Assembly (NCBI GenBank): GCA_907163375.1
Contig: CAJQUW010001430.1
Span: 62,001 to 126,000 of the forward strand
Direction: 5' to 3'
DNA: 64,000 bases
Source: Prostheceraeus crozeri
Taxonomy: Eukaryota; Platyhelminthes; Polycladida; Euryleptidae
Shown here one piece after another: positions 9,077 through 22,100 of this stretch (position 1 is its first letter; every line of letters begins with the position of its first letter). Made by a program: the position numbers and the translations under genes. A model generated the notes under the pieces. It was not told where the DNA came from, did no database searches, and worked only from the letters and a program-made list of their open reading frames with translations.

Positions 9077-9479
9077 TCATTGCGGTTTGTTCTTAATGTG
9101 TTTACCATGAACGCACACATGAGTCTTATGACACTATAGTTGTATCTTATAGGTTTCGACAAAGACTGAGCGAAGTAAATAAAAATCTAAGTTGAAAATC
9201 TCTGAGGTTGTATTATCAAATATCTTAGTATTATACAAAGTTGAGAATGTAAGTTGAACATTTTATCGGAATGTTGTTTTAAAATGAAAGTAAGAACTTC
9301 ATCGTATGAGTATTCAAAGCATGTTTTGTAAATCAAATGTGTATAGTACTGACTTGATAGAATCAAACTTGACAAACGCGTTTTGCTGTGATACATTTCT
9401 ATCTGTAAACATGTGGTAATGTTAAAGTGAATCTAAAGCTTCTCAGCTTATTAATTGTTCATCATGGCATCAACGCTTT

Positions 9480-9900
9480 AACTTGTAAACAGTTATAACT
9501 TTATTTTCAATTTACAAATAGTAGAACGCTTAGTCTAACTTGCAAACTAGTAAATCTTATGATCTTATTTTACGAACAGTTATACCTTTCTTTCTAGCAT
9601 ATAAACTGTTATACCTTTATTTCTAACATACAAGCAGCTAAAACTTTATTTCTAACATACAAACAGCTAAAACTTTATTTCTAACATACGAACAGATAAA
9701 ACTTTATTTCTAACGTGCACACTGTTGAAACTTTTTTTTAACTTGTAAACTCTTGAAACTTTATTTTATTTCTAACATGCAAACAGCTTAAACTTTATTT
9801 CTAACACATACACTATTGAAACTTAATTTTTAATCTCTAAACTGTTGAAACTATATCTTTCATTTACAAATAATAGAACGCTTAGTCTAACTTGCAAACT
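9480..9900 (-). repeat. AT-rich AATAAA minisatellite, mirror block
   Basis: Reverse complement of part of 6,690-7,290, shorter by about 200 bp because fewer units are present. This difference in copy number shifts the arm register between 7.3 and 6.5 kb. Confidence 0.8.
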
Positions 9901-10071
9901 AGTAAATCTTGTTCGTCATCGAATCTAACTGTTTAAATCTTTATCATGGAAATCAATGTTCCACAGTCATTTGAAAAAGATATGATCACCTTTCATCTAA
10001 CCCATCCATTGCATGAAAACAACAATTTCTTCGCATAATAACATCTATTGAATAACTGTAACAAGCATGCA

Positions 10072-10602
10072 TTACAAATCAATTGTTTGAAACAGATAAA
10101 ATAGATACAGCTGGTAACTGTCATATAGCAAGCAATGATAACCATACAGGACTGTGGCAGTGTTGAGGTAAGGAGGAAAGAAGCATTGGTTATGAACGTA
10201 GCTACTACAACGAACAGACAAAATAGGAACACACAAATCCTTAAAACGTTTCGTGACTTCATGATAATGTTGATTCACTCTACTATCCCAAGGCGGGAGA
10301 AAAATATCATCAATGATTAGATTGGGAAATACTTTCCTCTCCTTACCAGGATTATTATAAAAGATGCGTATAACATTGAAAGCAGCTAACCATCGTTTAA
10401 AGTCAATAAGAAGAGCAGTCTCACAAGAAAAGCCATAGTCTTGCAAATATTTCAGATTAAGTCCATGAATGTGTTTTCTCGACCATTGATCAACATTGGG
10501 ATCGCAGTTGGCATGTTGATGATAGACACTAACAATCTGATATGTCCAATTGTTCATAGCAATAGCACTGACCTCCTGTACAGGTTCACCCTCACAATCC
10601 AT
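10072..10602 (-). CDS. DEDD-type exonuclease-like protein, mirror copy
   Basis: Mirror of 5,964-6,494, also 176 residues and apparently whole. It differs at three residues (an Ala to Ser before RKHIHGL, a Cys to Tyr in the IRIF stretch, and Lys to Thr near NTA.V). These differences show that the two arms have separate histories or were not collapsed by the assembly. Confidence 0.55.
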   Translation of the reverse strand: MDCEGEPVQEVSAIAMNNWTYQIVSVYHQHANCDPNVDQWSRKHIHGLNLKYLQDYGFSCETALLIDFKRWLAAFNVIRIFYNNPGKERKVFPNLIIDDIFLPPWDSRVNQHYHEVTKRFKDLCVPILSVRCSSYVHNQCFFPPYLNTATVLYGYHCLLYDSYQLYLFYLFQTIDL

Positions 10603-10654
10603 AAAAATGATGATAGAAGCCTAAAACGGAAATTTACACATCTAAGGAAACGTT

Positions 10655-10780
10655 CTATAACATATCACAAAATGAAGAATTACATCGATGCTTTTCACGA
10701 CAAAGTACACAAATGATATGATGGCAACGAAGAAGTAAAATGTATCTAATAAGACCACGTCTACGACACTCAAAGCACAT
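10655..10780 (-). CDS. Mini zinc-finger ORF, mirror copy
   Basis: Mirror of 5,786-5,911. The CxxC and CHHxxCxxC core is unchanged; two residues near the end differ (NSSFCDML against NYSFCNML). Confidence 0.45.
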   Translation of the reverse strand: MCFECRRRGLIRYILLLRCHHIICVLCREKHRCNSSFCDML

Positions 10781-10814
10781 AAGCGAATTGTCATAGGGTA
10801 GAGTTAGGAAAGGA

Positions 10815-11589
10815 CTAGTAATTCTCCTTCTTTGATTTGCGTTTTGAGGTAGCATTCTTCTCCGACTTGCGCTTCGTACCACTGCTGTTAAGGATTTCGT
10901 CAATAATGTCATCTACGCTGGGTGGCTTTGGAATATATAGGATGGATTCCATATGCATGGAGAGAGAGGCTATTTTATTATCCTTGTCTCGACCATAATA
11001 TAGCCCATTCACTTTGAAAAGGATATCCCAAGTACCTTCTCCGAGCTCATCACATCTGATGGGTGTTGATTGATCTCCATCCTTTTTATAATAACTACAC
11101 TAATGTGATAATGGTAGGCAAATTTGATTGCCATCCCAAATCTTTCTATAGGGAGTATCCTTTTTATCTCTCGCCTTCCACTCTTGAGCAAGAGGAGTAG
11201 GAATGTCCATATTTAATGTCACGTACTCTTCAATAATGTCAAGTTGGTGGCGAATGTACGGACTCACGGGGATCAGTATGTAGTCCCCATACTGATTGTT
11301 CAATATCTTCACATCAGTGGAAGGGAGCATTCCCGTTTGCAGTACTACGCTGTGATCCTCATGACGCAAGACTTGTTTAAATTTACGCTGTAGCGGTATA
11401 GGATTATGTACCTTGGTTGTTTCTTCCACTGGTCTCAGCTGTAGATGATCTGATTGTAGCGAACCCTGTAACGTCTGGCCACCATTTTGTCCTGTCAGTG
11501 TAGTAGATGTAGAAGATGCCTGAAAATAAAAAAGATTGTATTAAGTTTACGTTCAAGGGAGGAGAGGAAGGAAAGTAGCGACTTACCAT
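10815..11589 (-). pseudogene. Polinton gene 1, mirror copy, broken
   Basis: Mirror of 4,977-5,751 with the same ATG-donor junction (11,589) and short intron. It carries the same broken state as its partner, so the damage predates the duplication of the arm. One residue differs (RHQLDIIEE against RRQLDIIEE). Confidence 0.6.
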
Positions 11590-11695
11590 TTTAGTTGGAT
11601 AATATAACAGGGATGTAGAGAGAGAGAGAGAGAGAATGTGCGTCCGTCACTTGTACGATTCAACGATGGAATGATTCTCACTGTGGAAGGCTCTC

Positions 11696-11703
11696 TATTT
11701 ATA
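11696..11703 (-). promoter_or_regulatory. TATA box, mirror copy
   Basis: TATAAATA on the minus strand with the CCAAT word upstream; mirror of 4,855-4,862. Confidence 0.65.
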
Positions 11704-11792
11704 AAGGAATGCTTGATTCTCATTAGACAACAATCCTCATTGGAGAATAGCATCAAGTTGATTCCCACTCTCGCCGATGCTTCATTCGCCCG

Positions 11793-12002
11793 CTAGCGCT
11801 CATCGTCTCCTTTCACCGTCTCGACTAAAGCTCTATTGTATTCTTCCGTTGATAGGTGTGGTAAAACATGGGTGGGCAAATGTTGTGTGTCGTCGCGCCA
11901 TTGATAATAATACTCCAACAGTAGGCGACCATGCTTGAATACGCGCCTTGGATATTTCAGCAAAGTCTCATCAATCAATTTCCTACTTTGAGCCACACTC
12001 AT
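11793..12002 (-). CDS. Small ORF, unknown (69 residues), mirror copy
   Basis: Same 69-residue frame as 4,556-4,765 with no residue change seen. Not independent evidence for coding. Confidence 0.3.
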   Translation of the reverse strand: MSVAQSRKLIDETLLKYPRRVFKHGRLLLEYYYQWRDDTQHLPTHVLPHLSTEEYNRALVETVKGDDER

Positions 12003-12083
12003 GAATACAATGTAGCAGACAAGCTCGTTGTGGGGTAGGGTGTGTCATGCACCAATGGTTGAATGTAGGTCGTAAGCATATCA

Positions 12084-12233
12084 TCATTCATCATGAGTTG
12101 GAAGCCTATCACTAAGGGCAGCTCGACATACGTCCTTAGAGTCACCTAAACAATGTCCTCCATGCTCTGGGAAACTACCTGCGCCATCGGCTGAATCGCT
12201 CCTCTCGTCGTCAAAAGAATGTACATAGCTCAT
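12084..12233 (-). CDS. Small acidic ORF, mirror copy
   Basis: Mirror of 4,325-4,474, following the mirror TATA box. Confidence 0.25.
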   Translation of the reverse strand: MSYVHSFDDERSDSADGAGSFPEHGGHCLGDSKDVCRAALSDRLPTHDE

Positions 12234-12262
12234 GCACTCCAACTCTCTCAGTGCTGTAGGCG

Positions 12263-12271
12263 TATTTTATA
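12263..12271 (-). promoter_or_regulatory. TATA box, mirror copy
   Basis: TATAAAATA on the minus strand; mirror of 4,287-4,295. Confidence 0.45.
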
Positions 12272-12499
12272 CCACCCACCCCTACGCTCTTTTGGTGTTA
12301 ACCTTCGTTTAGCAAAAAAGTCGTCATGAAATTTCAACGACGGAGTAAAAGTTTGAGATGATACACTCCTGGCAAACTAACTCATGAAGTAGCTTTGCTG
12401 TGATACATTTCTATCTGTAAACATATGGTAATGTTAAAGTGAATCTAAAACTTTTCAGCTTATTAATTGTTCATCATCGCATCAACGCTTTAAGTCGTG

Positions 12500-13170
12500 A
12501 ACAGTTATAATTTTAATTTTAATTTACACTTAGTCTAACTTGTAGACTAGTAAATCTTGCGATCTTATTTTTACAGTTATACCTTTATTTCTAACATACA
12601 CACTATTGAAACTTTATTTCTAACTTGTAAACTCTTGAAACTTTATTTTGATATACAAACAGCTAAAACTTTATTTCTAACGCATACACTATTGAAACTT
12701 TATTTCTAACTTGTAAACTCTTGAAACTATATTTTCTTTCTAACATACAAACAGATAAAGCTATATTTCTAACATACACACTATTGAAACTTTGTTTCTA
12801 ACTTGTACACTGGTGAAACTTTATTTTTAACTTATAAACTGGTGAAACTTTATTTTTAATCTTGCAAACAGCTAAAACTTTATTTCTAACGTGCACACTA
12901 TTGAAACTTTATTTTTAACTTGCAAACACCTAAAACTTTATTTCTAACGTGCACACTATTGAAACTTTATTTTTAACTTGTAAACTGGTGAAACTTTATT
13001 TTTTATCTTGTAAACTGTTGAAACTTTATTTTGTTTCTAACATACAAACAGATAAAGCTCGATTTCTAACGTACACATTGTTGAAACTTTATTTTTAATC
13101 TGTAAACTGTTGAAACTATATCTTTCATTTACAAATAGTAGAACGCTTAGTCTAACTTGTAAATCTTATA
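12500..13170 (-). repeat. AT-rich AATAAA minisatellite, mirror of 3,410-4,070
   Basis: Same units in reverse, with slightly more copies and several private substitutions. Confidence 0.8.
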
Positions 13171-13955
13171 ACACTTCATATGGGTGATGATGGTAGATGA
13201 AATAGTGATAAATTAAATTAAGATAGCTTACACTTCTGATACAGGGATAGCAATCGACTGCGATCCATGTGTAAAGAGCTTGTTAGACTACGGAAAAGAG
13301 AGAAGTGTGTTATGTTGCGTGTGGCGCGTGAGTGTCCTCCCATTTCATTTCATTCATCAATTCGTCTCATTGATAGAGACAGGTAGAACTGATGGTTCTC
13401 ATCACGTATGCAATGGAAAGTTTATAAGGCAACCTTCGACAGTTGGCTAAATGTCACCCTGGCGCGAATGCCTACTACGTTGAGACAGAGACAATTACTT
13501 GCAAACATGACGCATTGCGTTGCATACCGACGAGATGTTCAACGTTAGAGTTTTAGTCCTTCATATGAATACGTTGTTCGAGAAACAACGGAAAATAAAA
13601 TTCACATACTTCATCTAAACATGTACGTACTTCATAAGTGTTTCATCTGTCTCATCAAAGTTTATCATGGGAACAATCATTCAAGTGACATCTAATGAAT
13701 TACATTTCACTCTCCTCCATATCATAAAGACTAACCTTTGTCGAATGGCTGAAGTACTCTGACCTGGCGAGAGAAAGCTTCACGTTGAGTATGAAGTCGA
13801 ACGCCCAACATGAGCAACGGCTCAGAGGTTTCGGTCTAACAAACGACGAACAACCCGTGCAACGCAATCCCTCTACGGCAGTACCCGCCGTCCCGAAGGA
13901 ACGCTCGAGCAAAGGAGGTATTACAGCGATGATATGTTTCATGAGGGGAAGTGAA

Positions 13956-14014
13956 TCTCTTGATAGCAAGAGACTATTCAACTTGATAGCAAGTCAAAAC
14001 AACCTGATAGCAGG
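13956..14014 (-). other. Three tandem stem-loops, mirror copy
   Basis: Mirror of 2,453-2,511, all stems and loops unchanged. Confidence 0.6.
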
Positions 14015-14071
14015 AGCTCACCAACACTCACCTTGTGAAAGATAAATGTGAAGAGCAGAGCTGGTGCACTA

Positions 14072-14122
14072 CCTTTTATAAGATTTTCCTAAGCGGTGAA
14101 TGGATGAGACCTCTCGTCCAAT
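14072..14122 (-). promoter_or_regulatory. Promoter-like module 2, mirror copy
   Basis: Minus-strand ATTGG ... AGGAAAATC ... TATAAAAGG; mirror of 2,345-2,395. Confidence 0.5.
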
Positions 14123-15471
14123 CACAAGACGAGCAAGAGTTTCCAGTGCGCCCACGCACTTCCAATTAATGCTGTTACAAACTCTCTTTTATGAACGCAT
14201 GAGCATCTATTTGAATCTGTCAATGTAGATTCCTATTGAGATATGATTTATTCGTTGATGATTTTACTACGGTATCTTATGTGTTCAGAGCTTGCTCACT
14301 AAAGAAGAGAGAAGTGTGTTTGCTGTATACGTTTGGCGTGTGAATGTCCAAATCCCATATCATTCCATTTATCATTTCTTCGTCAATGCCCTCTGTGTTT
14401 CTCAACTCTCGACTTGGAATATACACAGGTGACACGAGGAGGTAGTGGTTCTTAAAAGAACTCATGAGACTTTCTCGATAGGGATAGTATGTGCTACATG
14501 TGTATGCTCTAAAAGGTTAGAGTTGGAGTGTAGAAACGACAAGCATGCAGTAAGGAGGAATTGATTAAGACGTCATTATGAGAACTTTACTTGACATGTG
14601 CCCTACTTTGTAAATCATCAAACGATGAGTGGAGATTTTGAAAAACCTGCTGCAGACATCTAAAGCACTCATGACCAAGCGAGAAAATATGACGTTGGGA
14701 AAGTTGCCCAACACCGGCTAAGTGGTTTCTGTCTTAACTATGACACACCCCTCCTTCCATCTGCGGCAGCGCTCGCCGTGCAAACACACCAACAGGAAGT
14801 AAACTATCAAAGATCTCCGCATCACTCATGCTGTAGCCTGATATCAAGCCGCCTAAGGTGATGGAGGATTTTATCCCTCACTTATACCGAGCTTCACACT
14901 ATTAGTGCAATGGAGAGGTTATGAAGTAACCTTCGACAGCTGGCTAAATGTCACCCTGGCGCGAATGCATACTACGTTGAGACAGAGGCAATCACTTGCA
15001 AACATGACGCAGAGAGGTTTAACAAGATTGACCATTGCCGAATGTCCCTTGCGGTATACATAGCTACGGGTTTCACCGCCGCCCTTTACAGGAACGCCCG
15101 TCGAAAGGAAGTATTACACCGAACTTCTCCTTACCATGCTCACGTTGAGTGCTTCTTGATCTGATAGTAAGAGACTTGTTAGCAAGTAAAGCTGACGTTT
15201 TCGCAATGGAGAATTTATAAGCCACCCGTGACAAGATAGCTAAGACTCGACCGATTGGCGTTCAAGGTGCTACGTTGAGAAAAGAGACCGCAACGACCGT
15301 TGTAGAGTCGAGATTACCGAAGTCTCCCTCCCTTGCTGCACCCATCACTACGATCTTATCCGCTGTCCGGAAGGAACACCCTGTCACTGGAATATTACAG
15401 CGGAACTCTCCGTACCATGCAACATCATGACACTTGCTAAAAGCAAATGTGTAGTTGAAAGTCACCTCACT

Positions 15472-15523
15472 GGGTTTTATGTGATTTTCCTACCCTGAGA
15501 ATGGTCGAGATTGCTCGCCCAAT
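15472..15523 (-). promoter_or_regulatory. Promoter-like module 1, mirror copy
   Basis: Minus-strand ATTGGGCGAG ... AGGAAAATC ... ATAAAA; mirror of 941-992. Confidence 0.45.
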
Positions 15524-16125
15524 CAGAAGGTTTGGTGAATTGTTTACAAAGTTTGCAAATTCCAAGCCGAAGCTCGCATCCCACAACTTTATAAATGTCT
15601 TAGTTGAATTCAGCAGGGTCGAAAACCCCAGAAACCCTCCAATACTAGTGAGTTTAAATTTTTCAACTTTTTAGCACTACTTATGAAATTTTATAAGAAG
15701 TCTATCACTTAGGGCAGGTCAATAGCGACCGAACCTTTTTTGAATCAAGTCAAACGGATTTGTAGAAGCAAAGTTACAAGCCTTTAAAGCTTTGGAGTCT
15801 TTTATGGCCTGGAGACGAAGGCCATCTCCTGACGAACCTCTAAGTCTGACTGACGCCTTAGCTGACTTCAGCAATGAAATTTTCTAAGTTGGTTTCTTAC
15901 AGAAACCCGGAATTTGGAATGTCCGAAGCTATCATCGGAGCTCAGAGAGACGACTTACCGTTGACAATCTCTCGTCTTAATGACAAGTCTCTGTCGGTTC
16001 CCAGCCTATATAGTTTGTGGCGATCAGCTGATGACGTAATATCCATCATCCAAAATCTTAAAACGCTTCTATCGCCGATTCTAGAGGTCCGATTGAGCTG
16101 GAAATGCACCACATGTAGAATTTGA
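15524..16125 (+). other. Polinton right-subterminal block, right arm
   Basis: Same orientation as, and homologous to, 44,490-44,985 of Polinton B (GAACCTTTTTTGAATCAA, GCCTTAGCTGA, AGCAATGAAATTTTCTAAG). It places the right end of element A in the same orientation as a Polinton right end. No gene seen. Confidence 0.75.
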
Positions 16126-19100
16126 CGCTGAATCCAAATCTGTCCTTCGTTTTCCCATCCGATGCTTCGTTTTGGCTCTACAGCCCACAGCCATCGCAAA
16201 AATTCTAACTCTGTCGTTTTTTCGAAAAATGTTGAAATTTTTTCTCTCCGATTGACTTGAAACCCACCATGTTGACGCAGAATTGTACGCTGATTCCAAA
16301 TCTGAAATCCGTTTTGCTCTCCGATGCTTCGTTTTGGCTCTACAGCCGACAGCCATCGCAAAAATTCTAACTGTCGTTTTTCTGAGAAATTAAGAAAAGT
16401 TTTTTCTCTCCGATTGCTTTCAAATTCATCATATCGATGCAGAATTTGACGCTCATTCCGAATCTGAAATCCGTTTTGCTCTCTGATGCTTCGTTTTGAG
16501 GCTACAGCCCAAAACGTCCAAAATTCTAACTCTGTCGTTTTTCGCCAATCTCCCAAAATCTTAAATGGCGTCTCACATCAAAACGAAGACAGATATGAAC
16601 AAGCCGTTGCTTTCAGTGAATTTGTATCACTCGTAGCTTTCAAACGAGCTATTGCACGACTTTCTACGATTACTAGAAGGAAAATTGGAAGATCGGTGCC
16701 GGGGGGGGGGGGCGTCAGCGAAAATTATTTCTCTCCCATTGCTTTCAAATTCACCATGTAGATGCAGAATTTGACGCTGATTCCGAATCTCAAATCCGTT
16801 TTGCTCTCCGATGCTTTGTTTTGGCGCTACAACCCAAAACGTCCAAAATTCTAACTCTGTCGTTTTTTCGCCAATCTCCCATAATCTTAAATGGCGTCTC
16901 ACATCAAAACGAAGACAGATATGAAAAAGCCGTTGCTTTCAGTGAATTTGCATCACTCGTAGCTTTCAAACGAGCTATTGCACGACTTTCTACGATTACT
17001 AGAAGGAAAATTGGAAGATCGGTGCCGGGGGGGGGGGGGGCGTCAGCGAAAATTATTTCTCTCCCATTGCTTTCAAATTCACCATATAGATGCAGAATTT
17101 GACGCTGATTCCGAATCTCAAATCCGTTTTGCTCTCCGATGCTTTGTTTTGGCGCTACAACCCAAAACGTCCAAAATTCTAACTCTGTCGGTTTTCGCCA
17201 ATCTCCCATAATCTTAAATGGCGTCTCACATCTAAACGAAGACAGATATGAACAAGCCGTTGCTTTCAGTGAATTTGTCTCACTCTTAGCTTTCAAACGA
17301 GCTATGGCACGACTTTCTACGATCACTAGAAGGAAAATTGGAAGATCGGTGCCGGGGGGGGGGGGCGTGAGCGAAAATTATTTCTCTCCCATTGCTTTCA
17401 AATTCACCATATAGATGCAGAATTTGACGCTGATTCCGAATCTCAAATCCGTTTTGCTCTCCGATGCTTTGTTTTGGCGCTACAACCCAAAACGTCCAAA
17501 ATTCTATCTCTGTCGTTTTTTCGCCAATCTCCCATAATCTTAAATGGCGTCTCACATCTAAACGAAGACAGATATGAAGAAGCCGTTGCTTTCAGTGAAT
17601 TTGTCTCACTCGTAGCTTTCAAACGAGGTATTGCACGACTTTCTACGATCACTAGAAGGAAAATTGGAAGATCGGTGCCGGGGGCGTGGGGGGGGGCGTG
17701 AGCGAAAATTATTTCTCTCCCATTGCTTTCAAATTCACCATATAGATGCAGAATTTGACGCTGATTCCGAATCTCAAATCCGTTTTGCTCTCCGATGCTT
17801 TGTTTTGGCGCTACAACCCAAAACGTCCAAAATTCTAACTCTGTCGTTTTTTCGCCAATCTCCCAAAATCTTAAATGGCGTCTCACATCAAAACGAAGAC
17901 AGATATGAACAAGCCGTTTCTTTCAGTGAATTTGTCTCACTCTTAGCTTTCAAACGAGCTATGGCACGACTTTCTACGATTACTAGAACCAAAATTGGAA
18001 GATCGGTGCCGGGGGGGGGGGGGGGGCGCGTCAGCGAAAATTATTTCTCTCCCATTGCTTTCAAATTCACCATATAGATGCAGAATTTGACGCTGATTCC
18101 GAATCTCAAATCCGTTTTGCTCTCCGATGCTTTGTTTTGGCGCTACAACCCAAAACGTCCAAAATTCTAACTCTGTCGGTTTTCGCCAATCTCCCATAAT
18201 CTTAAATGGCGTCTCACATCAAAACGAAGACAGATATGAACAAGCCGTTGCTTTCAGTGAATTTGCATCACTCGTAGCTTTCAAACGAGCTATTGCACGA
18301 CTTTCTACGATCACTAGAAGGAAAATTGGAAGATCGGTGCCGGGGGGGGGGGGGGGCGTCAGCGAAAATTATTTCTCTCCCATTGCTTTCAAATTCACCA
18401 TATAGATGCAGAATTTGACGCTGATTCCGAATCTCAAATCCGTTTTGCTCTCCGATGCTTTGTTTTGGCGCTACAACCCAAAACGTCCAAAATTCTAACT
18501 CTGTCGGTTTTCGCCAATCTCCCAAAATCTTAAATGGCGTCTCGCATCAAAACGAAGACAGATATGAACAAGCCGTTGCTTTCAGTGAATTTGCATCACT
18601 CGTAGCTTTCAAACAAGCTATTGCACGACTTTCTACGATTACTAGAAGGAAAATTGGAAGATCGGTGCCGGGGGGGGGGGCGTCAGCGAAAATTATTTCT
18701 CTCCCATTGCTTTCAAATTCACCATGTAGATGCAGAATTTGACGCTGATTCCGAATCTCAAATCCGTTTTGCTCTCCGATGCTTTGTTTTGGCGCTACAA
18801 CCCAAAACGTCCAAAATTCTAACTCTGTCGGTTTTCGCCAATCTCCCAAAATCTTAAATGGCGTCTCACATCAAAACGAAGACAGATATGAACAAGCCGT
18901 TGCTTTCAGTGAATTTGCATCACTCGTAGCTTTCAAACGAGCTATTGCACGACTTTCTACGATTACTAGAAGGAAAATTGGAAGATCGGTGCCGGGGGGG
19001 GGGGGGCGTCAGCGAAAATTATTTCTCTCCCATTGCTTTCAAATTCACCATACCGATGCAGAATTTCACGCTGATTCCAAATCTGAAATCCGTTTTCCCA

Positions 19101-22100
19101 TCCGATGCTTCGTTTTGAAGCTACAGCCCAAAACGTCCAAAATTCTAACTCTGTCGTTTTTCGCCAATCTCCCATAATCTTAAATGGCGTCTCACATCTA
19201 AACGAAGACAGATATGAACAAGCCGTTGCTTTCAGTGAATTTGTCTCACTCGTAGCTTTCAAACGAGGTATTGCACGACTTTCTACGATCACTAGAAGGA
19301 AAATTGGAAGATCGGTGCCGGGGGCGGGGGGGGCGTGAGCGAAAATTATTTCTCTCCCATTGCTTTCAAATTCACCATATAGATGCAGAATTTGACGCTG
19401 ATTCCGAATCTCAAATCCGTTTTGCTCTCCGATGCTTTGTTTTGGCGCTACAACCCAAAACGTCCAAAATTCTAACTCTGTCGGTTTTCGCCAATCTCCC
19501 AAAATCTTAAATGGCGTCTCACATCTAAACGAAGACAGATATGAACAAGCCGTTGCTTTCAGTGAATTTGTCTCACTCGTAGCTTTCAAACGAGCTATTG
19601 CACGACTTTCTACGATTACTAGAAGGAAAATTGGAAGATCGGTGCCGGGGGGGGGGGGCGTCAGCGAAAATTATTTCTCTCCCATTGCTTTCAAATTCAC
19701 CATATAGATGCAGAATTTGACGCTGATTCCGAATCTCAAATCCGTTTTGCTCTCCGATGCTTTGTTTTGGCGCTACAACCCAAAACGTCCAAAATTCTAA
19801 CTCTGTCGTTTTTTCGCCAATCTCCCATAATCTTAAATGGCGTCTCACATCTAAACGAAGACAGATATGAACAAGCCGTTGCTTTCAGTGAATTTGTCTC
19901 ACTCGTAGCTTTCAAACGAGGTATTGCACGACTTTCTACGATTACTAGAAGGAAAATTGGAAGATCGGTGCCGGGGGGGGGGCGTCAGCGAAAATTATTT
20001 CTCTCTGATTGCTTTCAAATTCACCATACAGATGCAGAATTGTACGCTGATTCCAAATCTGACATCCGTTTTTCTCCGATGCTTTGTTTTGGCGCTACAA
20101 CCCAAAACGTCCAAAATTCTAACTCTGTCGGTTTTCGCCAATCTCCCAAAATCTTAAATGGCGTCTCACATCAAAACGAAGACAGATATGAACAAGCCGT
20201 TGCTTTCAGTGAATTTGCATCACTCGTAGCTTTCAAACGAGCTATTGCACGACTTTCTACGATTACTAGAAGGAAAATTGGAAGATCGGTGCCGGGGGGG
20301 GGGGCGTCAGCGAAAATTATTTCTCTCCCATTGCTTTCAAATTCACCATATAGATGCAGAATTTGACGCTGATTCCGAATCTCAAATCCGTTTTGCTCTC
20401 CGATGCTTTGTTTTGGCGCTACAACCCAAAACGTCCAAAATTCTAACTCTGTCGTTTTTCGCCAATCTCCCATAATCTTAAATGGCGTCTCACATCTAAA
20501 CGAAGACAGATATGAACAAGCCGATTCTTTCAGTGAATTTGTCTCACTCTTAGCTTTCAAACGAGCTATGGCACGACAAAATCCGTCCACTAGAAGCAAA
20601 GTTGGAAGGTCGGTGCCGAGGGGGGGGGGGACGTCAGCGAAAATTTTTTCTCTCCGATTGCTTTCAAATTCACCATATAGATGCAGAATTTCACGCTGAA
20701 TCCGAATCTGAAATCCGTTTTCCCATCCGATGCTTCGTTTTGGCGCTACAACCCAAAACGTCCAAAATTCTAACTCTGTCGTTTTTCGCCAATCTCCCAA
20801 AATCTTAAATGGCGTCTCACATCTAAACGAAGACAGATATGAACAAGCCGTTTCTTTCAGTGAATTTGTCTCACTCTTAGCTTTCAAACGAGCTATTGCA
20901 CGACTTTCTACGATTACTAGAAGGAAAATTGGAAGATCGGTGCCGGGGGGGGGGGCGTCAGCGAAAATTATTTCTCTCCCATTGCTTTCAAATTCACCAT
21001 ATAGATGCAGAATTTGACGCTGATTCCGAATCTCAAATCCGTTTTGCTCTCCGATGCTTTGTTTTGGCGCTACAACCCAAAACGTCCAAAATTCTAACTC
21101 TGTCGGTTTTCGCCAATCTCCCATAATCTTAAATGGCGTCTCACATCTAAACGAAGACAGATATGAACAAGCCGTTGCTTTCAGTGAATTTGTCTCACTC
21201 GTAGCTTTCAAACGAGGTATTGCACGACTTTCTACGATTACTAGAAGGAAAATTGGAAGATCGGTGCCGGGGGGGGGGGCGTCAGCGAAAATTATTTCTC
21301 TCCCATTGCTTTCAAATTCACCATATAGATGCAGAATTTGACGCTGATTCCGAATCTCAAATCCGTTTTGCTCTCCGATGCTTTGTTTTGGCGCTACAAC
21401 CCAAAACGTCCAAAATTCTAACTCTGTCGTTTTTTCGCCAATCTCCCATAATCTTAAATGGCGTCTCACATCAAAACGAAGACAGATATGAAAAAGCCGT
21501 TGCTTTCAGTGAATTTGCATCACTCGTAGCTTTCAAACGAGCTATTGCACGACTTTCTACGATTACTAGAAGGAAAATTGGAAGATCGGTGCCGGGGGGG
21601 GGGGCGTCAGCGAAAATTATTTCTCTCCCATTGCTTTCAAATTCACCATATAGATGCAGAATTTGACGCTGATTCCGAATCTCAAATCCGTTTTGCTCTC
21701 CGATGCTTTGTTTTGGCGCTACAACCCAAAACGTCCAAAATTCTAACTCTGTCGGTTTTCGCCAATCTCCCAAAATCTTAAATGGCGTCTCACATCAAAA
21801 CGAAGACAGATATGAACAAGCCGTTGCTTTCAGTGAATTTGCATCACTCGTAGTTTTCAAACAAGCTATTGCACGACTTTCTACGATTACTAGAAGGAAA
21901 ATTGGAAGATCGGTGCCGGGGGGGGGGGGGCGTCAGCGAAAATTTTTTCTCTCCGATTGCTTTCAAATTCACCATACCGATGCAGAATTTGACGCTGATT
22001 CCAAATCTGAAATCCGTTTTCCCATCCGATGCTTTGTTTTGGCGCTACAACCCAAAACGTCCAAAATTCTAACTCTGTCGTTTTTCGCCAATCTCCCAAA

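Larger units (their letters stand above)
13200..15471 (-). ncRNA. Mirror of the RNA-like and promoter array, putative
   Basis: Reverse complement of about 1,010-3,270. All four RNA-like units and both flank modules are present in the same order. The arms differ here by small indels (for example around 13,610-13,625), so the block is not a perfect computational copy. No protein-coding gene recognised. Confidence 0.4.
1..16630. repeat. Giant palindrome of Polinton-derived DNA (element A)
   Basis: The first half of this span reappears in reverse complement in the second half. Paired landmarks have coordinate sums of about 16,464-16,630 in the outer part, 16,558-16,566 in the gene block and 16,772 near the centre, so the arms are collinear with only small insertions. 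Arms are about 1-7,696 and 9,077-16,630, with a 1.38-kb centre. By eye the arms differ at roughly 1-2% of positions; the two exonuclease copies differ at only three residues. Both outer ends are Polinton right-end sequence, while the inner parts carry Polinton left-end genes reading toward the centre. I infer a rearranged, non-autonomous Polinton derivative. A fold-back assembly or amplification artefact is possible but must explain the differences between the arms. Confidence 0.9.

Noticed and set aside
1-16630. Palindrome as a pure assembly artefact
   Set aside because: Not excluded, but the arms differ in repeat copy number, TC-run length and scattered substitutions, and the right terminus has a 6-kb array, so I treat it as real with the check stated.
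20171-21469. A 432-residue open frame across the 325-bp array (and many 75-220-residue frames on both strands of 16,126-22,688)
   Set aside because: The frames follow the repeat period, occur on both strands at once and end at poly-G length changes. No domain is visible.
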